A stretch of 64,000 nt of DNA. Source: Idiomarina piscisalsi (GTDB taxonomy: Bacteria > Pseudomonadota > Gammaproteobacteria > Enterobacterales > Alteromonadaceae). Shown here one piece after another: positions 20,304 through 27,968 of this stretch. Position 1 is the stretch's first letter. Every line of letters starts with the position of its first letter. Made by a program: the position numbers and the translations under genes. The stretch is from contig NZ_PIQA01000001.1 in NCBI RefSeq assembly GCF_003987095.1, forward strand, positions 558,001 through 622,000, in the 5' to 3' direction. The notes under the pieces are model-generated. The model did no database searches. It worked only from the letters and a program-made list of their open reading frames with translations, and was not told where the DNA came from.

Positions 20304-21531
20304 TAATACGCCCTTTCCACTGTTTTAATTCGTTTTTTGCAATGGTCGCACGGTGCACCGCATCGGGTCCATCGGCAATACGTAATGAACGGGCCACAGT
20401 CAGTAACCCCGGTAATGGTGTGTCGTGGCACATAGATGCGCCACCAAACAGCTGCATGGTTTCATCCACCACTTTTTGCAGCACATTTGGTGCCACCAGC
20501 TTAATAGCGGATATTTCTTTAATGGCCTTCATGGCGCCAATGTTGTCAATTTGCCAGGCCGCATGCAGGGTCAGTAAACGCGCTTGATCAATCGCAACAC
20601 GCAAGTCTGCCAGACGCTCGCTGTTGCCGCCCAGCTTCAATAACGGTTCGCCGAAAGCGATGCGTGACGTACCGCGCTCAATGAATAACTCTAGTGCCCG
20701 TTCTGCCGCGCCAATAGCCCGCATACAGTGGTGAATACGCCCCGGGCCTAAGCGCCCCTGCGCAATTTTAAAACCAGCACCGGGGCCGACAATAATGTTC
20801 TCTTTGGGAACGCGCACGTTGTCGAACACCACCTCGCCATGACCATAAGGCGCGTCGTATTCACCTAACGCCGGCAGCATGCGCTCTATGTTAACGCCTG
20901 GGGTGTCTAGCGGTACCAACACCATAGAGTGGCGATGGTGCTTTTCCGCGTCTTCGTCGGTCAGCCCCATAACCATGGCAATTTCAGCGTCAGGGTGCCC
21001 TAACCCCGTACTCCACCACTTGCGGCCGTTAATAACCCAGTCGGAGCCGTCGGCAACAATGGTGGTTTGCATATTGGTGGCGTCAGAGGACGCGACATCG
21101 GGTTCGGTCATACAAAACACCGAGCGAATGTCGCCGTTTAAAAGCGGCGTTAACCACTGCTCTTGCTGCGGGTCATCGCCAAAGTGATACAGCACTTCCA
21201 TATTCCCGGTGTCGGGCGCATTACAGTTGAATACCTCGGGCGCTAGCAGACTGCGCCCCATGCGCTCGGCCAGTGGTGCATATTCCAATGTCGTTAAGCC
21301 AGCGCCCAGTTCGTCATCCGGCAAAAACAGGTTCCAAAGCCCCTGCTCTTTCGCCAACTGCTTAAGCTCAGCTACTCGCGGTGGCACCTGCCATTCACGC
21401 CAATTAGGCGTGCTGTTCAGTCGATAATTCTCTTTTTGATACTGGTCTTCATACGGCTCAATATGCTCGCGCATAAAGGCATCAAGCCGCGCCAAATAGT
21501 CCTTTGTTTTCGCACTGTAGGAAAAGTCCAT
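20296..21531 (-). CDS. Acyl-CoA dehydrogenase (ACAD10/11-like)
   Basis: The start is placed at the ATG ending at 21531 (MDFSYSAKTKDYLARLDAF), preceded by a GGGAG ribosome-binding site. The frame stays open 123 bases further upstream, but that extension has no acyl-CoA dehydrogenase character. The product is 411 residues. FAD-binding segments FCMTEPDVASSDATN and WVINGRKWWSTG and the C-terminal LFGGASMCHDTPLPGL are intact. The long form, with a kinase-like partner, points to the ACAD10/11 class rather than a short-chain enzyme. A perfect inverted repeat lies about 110 bases upstream. Confidence 0.87.
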   Translation of the reverse strand: MDFSYSAKTKDYLARLDAFMREHIEPYEDQYQKENYRLNSTPNWREWQVPPRVAELKQLAKEQGLWNLFLPDDELGAGLTTLEYAPLAERMGRSLLAPEVFNCNAPDTGNMEVLYHFGDDPQQEQWLTPLLNGDIRSVFCMTEPDVASSDATNMQTTIVADGSDWVINGRKWWSTGLGHPDAEIAMVMGLTDEDAEKHHRHSMVLVPLDTPGVNIERMLPALGEYDAPYGHGEVVFDNVRVPKENIIVGPGAGFKIAQGRLGPGRIHHCMRAIGAAERALELFIERGTSRIAFGEPLLKLGGNSERLADLRVAIDQARLLTLHAAWQIDNIGAMKAIKEISAIKLVAPNVLQKVVDETMQLFGGASMCHDTPLPGLLTVARSLRIADGPDAVHRATIAKNELKQWKGRIND

Positions 21532-21640
21532 AATGCCCGCTCCCAACGAATAGTTAACAGCATTGTAGACGTGAAAGTGTTGGTGGTACAACCAGAGTTG
21601 GAGGATGGAGCAAAACAAGTGATGTGAGTTTGGGTACGCT

Positions 21641-21662
21641 GCGAGCTCATCCATGAGCTCGC
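21641..21662. repeat. Perfect 10-bp inverted repeat between lipoprotein and acyl-CoA dehydrogenase genes
   Basis: Arms GCGAGCTCAT (21641-21650) and ATGAGCTCGC (21653-21662) are exact complements with a two-base centre. It begins eight bases after the stop of the lipoprotein gene and ends about 110 bases before the acyl-CoA dehydrogenase start. No T-run follows on either strand, so it is not a standard intrinsic terminator. An operator for a dimeric regulator is a reasonable alternative. Confidence 0.6.
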
Positions 21663-21669
21663 CTCAAGC

Positions 21670-22236
21670 TCAACAGTCTTTATTAATATCTAACTCGCTA
21701 AGATCTATGTCATCTAAGAACAACAAAAATTCATCAGTCTGATCAACTTTCAAATAAACATCTAATTCGGAATTACCCCATGTGAGTTCCTTGCTTTGGC
21801 ATGCCGATAACAATCTTACATTGATGCTACCAGCCCCACCCTCCTCATGTGCACTACGATATTTGCGAATCGCTTCCTGCCCTTGCTTCATTAATTGAGC
21901 GTCCTTTTCAGATAAACGCATCACCGTAAACTGCTCGTCTTTCTCAAGCTCATTTTTTAGTGTTACAGGTATTACATAGTTTGAGTCAACAATCACAGGA
22001 TAACTATAGCTGAAGCTAGTATCTGGGTTGCCTGTTCTAAAACTAAAGTCAATCACCACATCTCCATCTCTTACATCTACCTCGTCAGGAGATTTCACGG
22101 CAACAACGATTTGATTAGGATCTGCCTCTAAAGGGTTTAAGTTCATTAACTTAATCATGGTACTGAGAGGGATACTGCTACAACCGGTAACAACGCTGAG
22201 TGTTATAGCAATCAAGAGTGCTTTTAATTTCTTCAC
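21670..22236 (-). CDS. Unknown lipoprotein
   Basis: A 188-residue protein with a lipoprotein signal: lysine-rich start, hydrophobic core and a lipobox ending VTGC (Cys19). The mature part is mixed alpha/beta, with VVIDFSFRTG near 70 and a C-terminal acidic segment FLLFLDDIDLSELDIN. A lone Cys near 145 and one at the end may pair. I do not recognise a family. It lies between the acyl-CoA dehydrogenase operon and the cassette cluster on the same strand. Confidence 0.55.
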   Translation of the reverse strand: MKKLKALLIAITLSVVTGCSSIPLSTMIKLMNLNPLEADPNQIVVAVKSPDEVDVRDGDVVIDFSFRTGNPDTSFSYSYPVIVDSNYVIPVTLKNELEKDEQFTVMRLSEKDAQLMKQGQEAIRKYRSAHEEGGAGSINVRLLSACQSKELTWGNSELDVYLKVDQTDEFLLFLDDIDLSELDINKDC

Positions 22237-22329
22237 AGTTCATCCTAGTTTATTAGTTATTAATGTTAATAAAATGTTTATTTAGGAAGAATCTGACTGT
22301 GAACCTGAAGAAAAGTTTCAACTCTGTTA

Positions 22330-22345
22330 ACTCACACCTGTGAGT
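22330..22345. repeat. Short hairpin after the GNAT gene
   Basis: ACTCACA and TGTGAGT (22330-22336 and 22339-22345) are exact complements around a two-base loop, about 20 bases beyond the GNAT stop codon. No T-run follows. It may act as an RNA end or be a remnant at the cassette-cluster edge. Confidence 0.35.
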
Positions 22346-22366
22346 CGAAAGACAGACATCGTTTCC

Positions 22367-22888
22367 TCAGCAAAGAGCACCTAAGCTTTTAAATTCATAA
22401 AGGTTATTCTGTGTCCCATACAGTTCTATTGTCTCTTTGAAGCTGAAACCAATAGTTTCCAGCAGCTTATTTGATCTAAAGTTGTCGGGAAGAGTGACAG
22501 CAACGACCGTATCGAGTGAACAGGTTTTCATAACGGTTTTTAGCGTATTTTCCGCAGCCTCTCTCGCATAACCTTTACCACTGTATTCGGGCAAAAAAGC
22601 GTAGCCTAAATCTGGATTATCCAATTCGTCTCGTTTCAGTAAGCCACACATACCAATTGGTGTGTGCGTTTCTTTTAGGCAAACCAAGTTAAGACCGAAG
22701 CCGTGCTTCTCATAGCTAGCCATAGGGCCAGTTTTAAGATAATTAATTGCGTCTTCGTGCGTACGAACGTTTTTATCGCCGATGTACCGTATAAACAAGT
22801 CATCGTTGAGTAAGCGGACAATAAAAGGAGCATCGCGTAACTCAAACTGTCTTATAGATAACCGTTCTGTTTCGCAAAGTACTTTCAT
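22367..22888 (-). CDS. GNAT N-acetyltransferase (RimJ/RimL-like)
   Basis: The start is placed at the ATG ending at 22888 (MKVLCETERLSIRQFELRDA), preceded by an AAAAGGG ribosome-binding stretch; the open frame continues upstream only as overlap with the neighbouring gene. The product is 173 residues. Family landmarks are TERLSIRQF at the start, the loop HTPIGMCGLLKRDELDNPDLGYAFLP split across the beta-bulge, and the acetyl-CoA loop GKGYAREAAENTL. It probably acetylates an N-terminal or small-molecule amine; the target is unknown. It lies 22 bases after the PD-(D/E)XK-like gene, so the two are probably co-transcribed. Confidence 0.8.
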   Translation of the reverse strand: MKVLCETERLSIRQFELRDAPFIVRLLNDDLFIRYIGDKNVRTHEDAINYLKTGPMASYEKHGFGLNLVCLKETHTPIGMCGLLKRDELDNPDLGYAFLPEYSGKGYAREAAENTLKTVMKTCSLDTVVAVTLPDNFRSNKLLETIGFSFKETIELYGTQNNLYEFKSLGALC

Positions 22889-22910
22889 GGAAGCCCTTTT
22901 ATAGCAATGG

Positions 22911-23423
22911 TTATTGGTAAACCGAAAGAATTTCCCAGTTATTTTCAAACTCAGCAACGTCTTTGATATTGAGTATCGCTTGCGGTGAAGCCCCGCCTCC
23001 AGGGCGGCGGTAGTCGTGCTTTTCCATGAAAGCCACGTACCTATCGACAATTTTCTTCTGTATTTCACGCTCAGTACAGATAAAGAATCTAGCTCCACTG
23101 ACCCCTGAGTCAGGCAACCGCACCAAAATCCATATCAAATCAGGGTGCTTGAGAGGTGTCAATTCGCCCAGTGTTTGACGATTATTCTTATCAATACTGT
23201 GATTACACCACTTATCGATTGTGGACTGAACCAGAGCTCCCCTAGTACTTGCTTTAACCTGAACAGGAAACGACTTTAATGACTCGGAATGCACGGCTGT
23301 AACATCAAACCCAGGCACATTTCCAGAGTACGGAGAAGCGTAGTAACCTAACGTACCCAGTACTGCCGACACCAGATGTTCGCCGACCTGCCCTGTTAAT
23401 TTATTTGATGTGCCTGATGCCAT
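22911..23423 (-). CDS. PD-(D/E)XK nuclease-like cassette protein
   Basis: A 170-residue protein without an assigned family. The first 60 residues fit the restriction-endonuclease-like core: Glu15 in a helix (GQVGEHLVSAVL), Asp40 in PGFDVTAV, and Gln55-Val56-Lys57 in FPVQVKAST, giving the order E, D, QxK seen in many PD-(D/E)XK nucleases. The rest has beta-strand/helix character (LIWILVRLP, GARFFICTEREI). Nuclease activity is therefore an inference from motif spacing. The gene begins 17 bases after attC site 1, as cassette genes do, and is followed by a GNAT gene. A role in phage defence or plasmid exclusion is possible but not shown. Confidence 0.55.
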   Translation of the reverse strand: MASGTSNKLTGQVGEHLVSAVLGTLGYYASPYSGNVPGFDVTAVHSESLKSFPVQVKASTRGALVQSTIDKWCNHSIDKNNRQTLGELTPLKHPDLIWILVRLPDSGVSGARFFICTEREIQKKIVDRYVAFMEKHDYRRPGGGASPQAILNIKDVAEFENNWEILSVYQ

Positions 23424-23440
23424 AATATTGTTTTTCTTGT

Positions 23441-23515
23441 TCTTAACGTTTTGCCAACGGGCGCGCGAAGCGCGTCCAGCACACGAAGTGTGCGACGTTG
23501 GGCAACTTGTTATAT
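23441..23515 (-). other. attC: attC recombination site 1
   Basis: On the minus strand it runs from the R'' box ATATAAC to the R' box GTTAAGA over 75 bases. Inside, L'' TTGCCCAACG pairs with L' CGTTGGCAA, leaving one extra C in L'' (an extrahelical base). The centre holds two small hairpins, GCACAC/GTGTGC and a GCGCGC-type arm. The stop codon of the preceding gene touches the R'' box. The outer boxes are degenerate at one or two positions against RYYYAAC/GTTRRRY. Confidence 0.75.
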
Positions 23516-23516
23516 T

Positions 23517-24017
23517 TCACATTTCCTCCAAGAGTTTTGATTTTTTTGTATTAAATTCTTCTTCTGTAATTACACCTGAGTTTTTTAATTCAGCTAATTT
23601 TTTTAATTTTTCTATGGGGTCAGAATTATTTTCAATTTGTTTTGCGCTAGATACGCTTTGCTGGCTTCTGCCAGCCTCGATTGCATTGACCAGACTTGTT
23701 TCACCTTCTTTTTCAAAGGTTTTAAATTCAAGATCATCATGACTTGCATGGAGGCGAATAACTCTATGCCCTAAAAGGGATTGGCGTTCTACTGAGGTAA
23801 TACTTTTTAGAGGTATTGTTTCTAAAACTTCACCCATGAGGCCTTTTCTATAAAAAATTACACGAGTTTCTGAAACGATTAAAACCCCGTTGTGTTGGGT
23901 TTTATCTCCCTTCCCCATCATTTCGCCAATATAGCCATCGGCCCATGCAATTACATTTTCTCCTGATTGCGCATGACGTTCTTTGAACGCTTTTACATGC
24001 TTGGATTCTTTTTTCAT
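23517..24017 (-). CDS. PH-like and SHOCT domain cassette protein
   Basis: The start is placed at the ATG ending at 24017 (MKKESKHVKAF), which has AAGGAG eight bases before it; the longer open frame reads back through the attC site and is not coding. The product is 166 residues. Residues about 15-105 form a beta-rich PH-like domain (GVLIVSETRVIFYRKG, then IPLKSITSVERQSLLG). The last 35 residues, DPIEKLKKLAELKNSGVIT followed by EEEFNTKKSKLLEEM, are a SHOCT helix pair. Bacterial PH-SHOCT proteins are widespread with mostly unknown roles; SHOCT often mediates oligomerisation. The gene is flanked exactly by two attC sites and is therefore a complete cassette. Confidence 0.75.
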   Translation of the reverse strand: MKKESKHVKAFKERHAQSGENVIAWADGYIGEMMGKGDKTQHNGVLIVSETRVIFYRKGLMGEVLETIPLKSITSVERQSLLGHRVIRLHASHDDLEFKTFEKEGETSLVNAIEAGRSQQSVSSAKQIENNSDPIEKLKKLAELKNSGVITEEEFNTKKSKLLEEM

Positions 24018-24038
24018 GGATGGACTCCTTGTAGTGAA

Positions 24039-24123
24039 ATATAACGCCCCCAAGCAGGGGCATATTTTTGCGTTTTGAGCGCAGCGAAGCAAAAATATGT
24101 CCCGCTGCCTTGGATTGTTATGT
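24039..24123 (-). other. attC: attC recombination site 2
   Basis: On the minus strand the site runs from the R'' box ACATAAC to the R' box GTTATAT over 85 bases. The left arm (about 24089-24113) and right arm (about 24050-24071) form a near-perfect stem of 22 pairs. The left arm carries exactly three additional bases (G, C and A), the extrahelical bases that orient strand choice by integron integrases. The loop contains TTCGCTGCGCTCAAAAC. This architecture is diagnostic for attC. Confidence 0.85.
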
Positions 24124-24130
24124 GCGGAAG

Positions 24131-24562
24131 TTACCGGCCGGAAATTGTTTTTCTTGCTTCTATATGAAGCCTGATCATAAATAGCCCATAGGTTCCCACA
24201 GCTATAAACCAAGTGTCCTTAACCCCTTCAATTGGCCCCGTTTTATAAAACCCTAGGAGCCCGAATGATATGAATGATATCGCGAAGAATCCGAACACGG
24301 CTCCAACTCTATAGAACTGTGAAGGCATGATTTTACAAACAATAATTTCAAGTACCTTGATTGCTATGAAAATCGCCTCAGACACCAAAAAAGCAAACCC
24401 GACCACAACGAAAAAGTATACTAACCCAAGGAGCCAAGAAAACTCCTCAGGTTGCGGGAAGTGGCCAAGCCCAAATTCATTTAGGTAAGCAATAACGATA
24501 AAGGGAATAGTCAGTATTCCGCTTACCTGCATCCAATTCTTTAAGTCACCCAAATTGACCAC
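24131..24562 (-). CDS. Unknown four-helix membrane protein, integron cassette
   Basis: A 143-residue protein with hydrophobic segments at about 12-27, 43-70, 84-105 and 115-130 and a short basic tail ending ARKTISGR. No family recognised. It fills a complete cassette: the recombination box GTTATGT lies 22-28 bases before its start and attC site 2 begins seven bases after its stop. Being the first cassette, it would be read from whatever promoter lies in the 24592-24965 spacer. The short distance to the cassette start leaves little room for a promoter of its own. Confidence 0.6.
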   Translation of the reverse strand: MVNLGDLKNWMQVSGILTIPFIVIAYLNEFGLGHFPQPEEFSWLLGLVYFFVVVGFAFLVSEAIFIAIKVLEIIVCKIMPSQFYRVGAVFGFFAISFISFGLLGFYKTGPIEGVKDTWFIAVGTYGLFMIRLHIEARKTISGR

Positions 24563-24591
24563 TTACTCTCCCAGTGATTTTTTCACATAAC

Positions 24592-24965
24592 ATTTATATA
24601 CTGCGCATGCGCATTTATAGCGCTCAAAAACAGCACTCTAAACCGTCTTAAACAACTGATAATAACTACTATTTTCACCATTAATTCAAACTTTCCCGAA
24701 AAACTATTCGAGCATGCTCACTTTCGCTCTTATTAATGCGCAATATGAGACTTTAATTTTTTGTTATATCTATGACGATAAAAGAGTTAACCCCATAAGG
24801 CAATACTAAATCGAGCAACTTCGCCGACCGATATGCGCCAAGCATCACCACCAGCAGTTGAATCAGCGAGCCACTAATAACGAGCCGTTCCCCCCCCCCG
24901 TACCAAACACATCACATCTAACGTACAATACCCACCCTAACCACCACCAAACTGCACACAATTAC
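24592..24965. other. Spacer between cassette cluster and rhlE-like gene
   Basis: This spacer of about 370 bases has no convincing gene. It holds a 12-base palindrome TGCGCATGCGCA at 24602-24613 flanked by two copies of CATTTATA, another palindrome GAGCATGCTC at 24710-24719, a run of ten C at 24890-24899 and a G-poor, C/A-rich leader at 24901-24965 (26 C and 2 G in 65 bases). It must contain the rhlE promoter and possibly a cassette promoter, but I could not assign either. Confidence 0.5.
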
Positions 24966-26084
24966 ATGACCTTTTCTGATCTCAAACTTTCCCCTGAAAC
25001 CCTTACTGCCCTTTCACGTCAGGGGTACAGCGAACCTACACCTATTCAGGCGCAGGCAATTCCGTTGGTGCTTGCAGGGAAAGATGTCATGGCCGCAGCG
25101 CAAACGGGTACGGGAAAGACAACGGCCTTTACGGCGCCTATTTTAGAGCTTCTGAAAGGTAAAAAGCGCGCCAAGGCAAACACAGCGCGTGTGCTTATTT
25201 TAACGCCCACTCGAGAATTAGCGGCTCAGGTGAGTGAGAACGTTGCAAATTTAAGCGCAGGTCTGCCATTGAATTACGCGGTGGCGTTTGGTGGTGTGAA
25301 AATTAATCCGCAAATGATGAAGCTTCGCAAAGGCGTGGATATTCTGGTGGCAACGCCGGGCCGCCTGCTGGACTTATACAAACAAAACGCGGTTCGCTTT
25401 CCTAAGTTAGAAGTGCTGGTTCTGGATGAAGCCGACCGCATGCTTGATATGGGCTTTATTCACGACATTAAGAACATTATTAAGTTACTGCCGGCTAAGC
25501 GCCAAACGCTGCTGTTCTCGGCAACCTTTTCTGACGACATTCGAGCGCTGGCTAAAAGCTTGCTGAAAAGCCCGGTCGAAATTGCCGTGGCACCAGCCAA
25601 CGCCACTGCCGAGCCTATTGAGCAAACAGTGTATGAAGTACAAAAAAGCCAAAAGCTGGGACTGTTATTAAAACTACTGAAAAGTCTGGAGCAACCCAAA
25701 TTGCTTGTGTTTTCGCGCACTAAGCAAGGGGCTAACCGGCTAGTTAAGCAGCTGGATAAAGCCGGCTTTTCGGCAGCGGCTATTCACAGCGCCAAAAGCC
25801 AGGGCGCCCGTACCAAAGCATTGGCTGATTTTAAAGGCGGTAAGGTACAAGTGCTTGTCGCCACTGATATTGCCTCACGCGGCATTGATATTGAAAAGCT
25901 GCCGTACGTTATCAATTACGACCTCCCCCACGTCGCGGAAGACTACATACACCGTATTGGCCGTACTGGCAGAGCCGGTCAAACTGGTCATGCTATTTCT
26001 TTGGTTACAGACGAGGACGCTGAAGCGCTGAAAGCCATTGAAAAGCTAATAGGCGAGACGATTGAGCGGTGTAAATTAGAGTGA
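24966..26084 (+). CDS. rhlE: DEAD-box RNA helicase, RhlE type
   Basis: The start is placed at the ATG at 24966 ([20 protein letters not shown]), which aligns with the usual RhlE N-terminus; a TTG-initiated frame from 24858 would add 36 low-complexity residues. No good ribosome-binding site precedes 24966. The product is 372 residues with all helicase motifs: Q motif [11 protein letters not shown], Walker [19 protein letters not shown] in [14 protein letters not shown] in FSATFSD, and HRIGRTGR. There is no long basic C-terminal tail. RhlE helicases act in ribosome assembly and RNA decay. The 3' end overlaps the convergent GGDEF-EAL gene by nine bases. Confidence 0.88.
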   Translation: MTFSDLKLSPETLTALSRQGYSEPTPIQAQAIPLVLAGKDVMAAAQTGTGKTTAFTAPILELLKGKKRAKANTARVLILTPTRELAAQVSENVANLSAGLPLNYAVAFGGVKINPQMMKLRKGVDILVATPGRLLDLYKQNAVRFPKLEVLVLDEADRMLDMGFIHDIKNIIKLLPAKRQTLLFSATFSDDIRALAKSLLKSPVEIAVAPANATAEPIEQTVYEVQKSQKLGLLLKLLKSLEQPKLLVFSRTKQGANRLVKQLDKAGFSAAAIHSAKSQGARTKALADFKGGKVQVLVATDIASRGIDIEKLPYVINYDLPHVAEDYIHRIGRTGRAGQTGHAISLVTDEDAEALKAIEKLIGETIERCKLE

Positions 26085-27788
26085 CTTGCTTGGTAAATAA
26101 TGCTCAATATCTGTAGAAGGCTTACCAAAGAAGTACCCCTGGAAATGCTCGCACCCCATATTCTGCAAACGCTTGAACTGTTGTTCGGTTTCCACACCCT
26201 CTGCAATGACGGTAAGGTTCATGCTGCGACCTAAGCTAATAATGGTTTCGGTTAATAACGCCCCTTTACTGTGTCCATCTAAGTCGCGCACAAAAGCTCG
26301 GTCAACTTTGAGTTCGTCAAGCGGCAGCCTTGTGAGATAAGCTAAAGAAGCATAGCCAGTGCCAAAGTCGTCGAGCGAAATCGACACGCCCAGTTCACGC
26401 AGACTGGCCATTTGCTCAACAATAAAATCAATATCGTCGGCTATGAGACTCTCTGTCAGTTCAAGGCATAAACACTTGGGGTTTGCGCCAGTGGTTTTGA
26501 GGATATTTTTCACGCGCTGGACAAAGTCCCCACGACGAAACTGAACCGGGCTAACATTGACAGATATGTTAAAGCTTTCACTGCTCTTTTCAGCGCCCCA
26601 TTTCACCAGTAGTTGGCAGCTCTTTTCTAAGACCCAGTCACCCAGCGCGATAATACTGTCATTCGCTTCGGCAATAGGAATAAAGTCATTGGGCGAGAGT
26701 GTCTTAAACTTAGGATGATGCCAACGAAGAAGCGCTTCAAAGCCAGTAATGTTCTGATTCTGATCGACTTGCGGTTGCAGCGCCAGAGCCAGTTCGTCAT
26801 TGTCGACAGCGTGATTTAGCGCCTGTGATATTTCTAAGCGCTTTTTAACCGATGACTCCATCTGTGAGTCGAAAAAGCTAATATCAGTGGTATTGGAGCG
26901 TTTCGCCATTTTAAGAGCAATATCCGCCTGGCGCAGCAATTCGTCTCCGGATAATATTCCGGGACAATGAAAAAGCGTAATTCCAATGCATGCATTGAGT
27001 TGGTGCGACCGTCCATCAAGAATTAATGGCGCTTTTAATTTTTGAAGAATTTGAGTTGCCATTAGTTCGGCCTCTGCTGCAACAGCATCGAGTGAGGATG
27101 TCGAGCAAGGTAAAACAAGAGCAAACTCATCCTTACCAAGACGAGCCAGGTCATCTGGAGAAGAACTAAATTGCTGCAAAGATTCAGCGCAACTTACCAG
27201 CACCCTGTCACCAAAACTGTAGCCCAGACTATCGTTAATACTGTGAAACTTCTCAATATCAACGATAAGCAACGCAGCAGCGGAGGTATCACTGCTTGTG
27301 TTGCGCATAGCGCTGGTTATTCGCTCCAGTATCAAACGACGGTTGGGTAACCCAGTTAGTGAGTCATAATAAGACAGGCGCTGAACTTCTGCTTCAGCCA
27401 TTTCTAATGAACGCATATCCGCATCCATACAAAACATAATGGGTTCATCATTCGGCAGGGAAACGACCGTATGGCTTGAATACACAGGCACCGTGGAGCC
27501 GTCTTTATGTTTGAGGTTCAATCGCGCTGGTGGAATACCCTCTTCGTTGTCAAACATCCAAGCAACGGCTTGCTTTACTTCGTCGCGCATCTCATGAGGG
27601 ATAATTAAGTCAAAAAGGCTGCGCCCAAGCGCTTCGCTGGTGGAATAACCGTATATCCTTTCTGAAGCGGCATTCCAATAGACGACCGAGCCATCCACGC
27701 GATAGCCTTGAATAGACATAGCTTGTGTATCATCGAAGAGCTTATGGAACCGTGCTTCGCTAATTTGCTTGTCGCGGTTATTCGTCAT
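26076..27788 (-). CDS. PAS-GGDEF-EAL cyclic-di-GMP protein with degenerate GGDEF
   Basis: A 570-residue protein with no membrane helix. A PAS domain spans about 10-125 ([18 protein letters not shown]), a GGDEF domain about 140-300 and an EAL domain about 320-565. The GGDEF signature is GKDEF (218-222), so diguanylate cyclase activity is doubtful, though a GTP-binding regulatory role is possible. The EAL domain has EAL at 351-353, the [10 protein letters not shown] loop and LKVDRAFV, which indicate an active phosphodiesterase. The likely role is PAS-controlled hydrolysis of c-di-GMP in the cytoplasm. It is a single gene with no adjacent partner. Confidence 0.88.
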   Translation of the reverse strand: MTNNRDKQISEARFHKLFDDTQAMSIQGYRVDGSVVYWNAASERIYGYSTSEALGRSLFDLIIPHEMRDEVKQAVAWMFDNEEGIPPARLNLKHKDGSTVPVYSSHTVVSLPNDEPIMFCMDADMRSLEMAEAEVQRLSYYDSLTGLPNRRLILERITSAMRNTSSDTSAAALLIVDIEKFHSINDSLGYSFGDRVLVSCAESLQQFSSSPDDLARLGKDEFALVLPCSTSSLDAVAAEAELMATQILQKLKAPLILDGRSHQLNACIGITLFHCPGILSGDELLRQADIALKMAKRSNTTDISFFDSQMESSVKKRLEISQALNHAVDNDELALALQPQVDQNQNITGFEALLRWHHPKFKTLSPNDFIPIAEANDSIIALGDWVLEKSCQLLVKWGAEKSSESFNISVNVSPVQFRRGDFVQRVKNILKTTGANPKCLCLELTESLIADDIDFIVEQMASLRELGVSISLDDFGTGYASLAYLTRLPLDELKVDRAFVRDLDGHSKGALLTETIISLGRSMNLTVIAEGVETEQQFKRLQNMGCEHFQGYFFGKPSTDIEHYLPSKSL

Positions 27789-27968
27789 AAAAATTAGCCG
27801 TTGCTTAATTTATCGGTGAGACGTCGAACTTACATTAAGCATAGAAGATAATTGATAATATTGTTAAATAAAGGTTGTTTGACGATCAATTTTCTTAAGC
27901 GGAAGGTAAATGGAACTTTATTCAAATGTTTTCCACTAAGAATTCTTACTCGATAACAATTTAAAATA

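Larger units (their letters stand above)
22367..24591 (-). mobile_element. Integron-type cassette cluster lacking an integrase (CALIN-like)
   Basis: Four minus-strand genes are interrupted by two attC sites (24039-24123 and 23441-23515), each lying directly after a gene. The R'' box of each attC is the exact reverse complement of the seven bases that begin the same cassette: GTTATGT at 24585-24591 with ACATAAC, and GTTATAT with ATATAAC. This is expected if each unit once was a circle with its own attC. No integrase gene is in the window. The right-hand unit, the PD-(D/E)XK-like and GNAT genes, has no recognisable attC of its own, so the exact end of the cluster is uncertain. Confidence 0.75.

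Noticed and set aside
21532-21654. Longer N-terminus for the acyl-CoA dehydrogenase (41 extra residues)
   Set aside because: The extension has no family character, overlaps the palindromic spacer, and a good ribosome-binding site precedes the internal ATG.
22688-22694. GTTAAGA (TCTTAAC on the minus strand), matching the expected R'' box of the third cassette's attC
   Set aside because: It lies inside the GNAT coding sequence, in a conserved part of the protein, and has no flanking arms that could fold.
24597-24773. Possible long third attC upstream of the first cassette, bounded by a TATAAC-like box
   Set aside because: The sequences next to the two outer boxes are not complementary and no stem forms. 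Only the cassette-start box at 24585-24591 is convincing.
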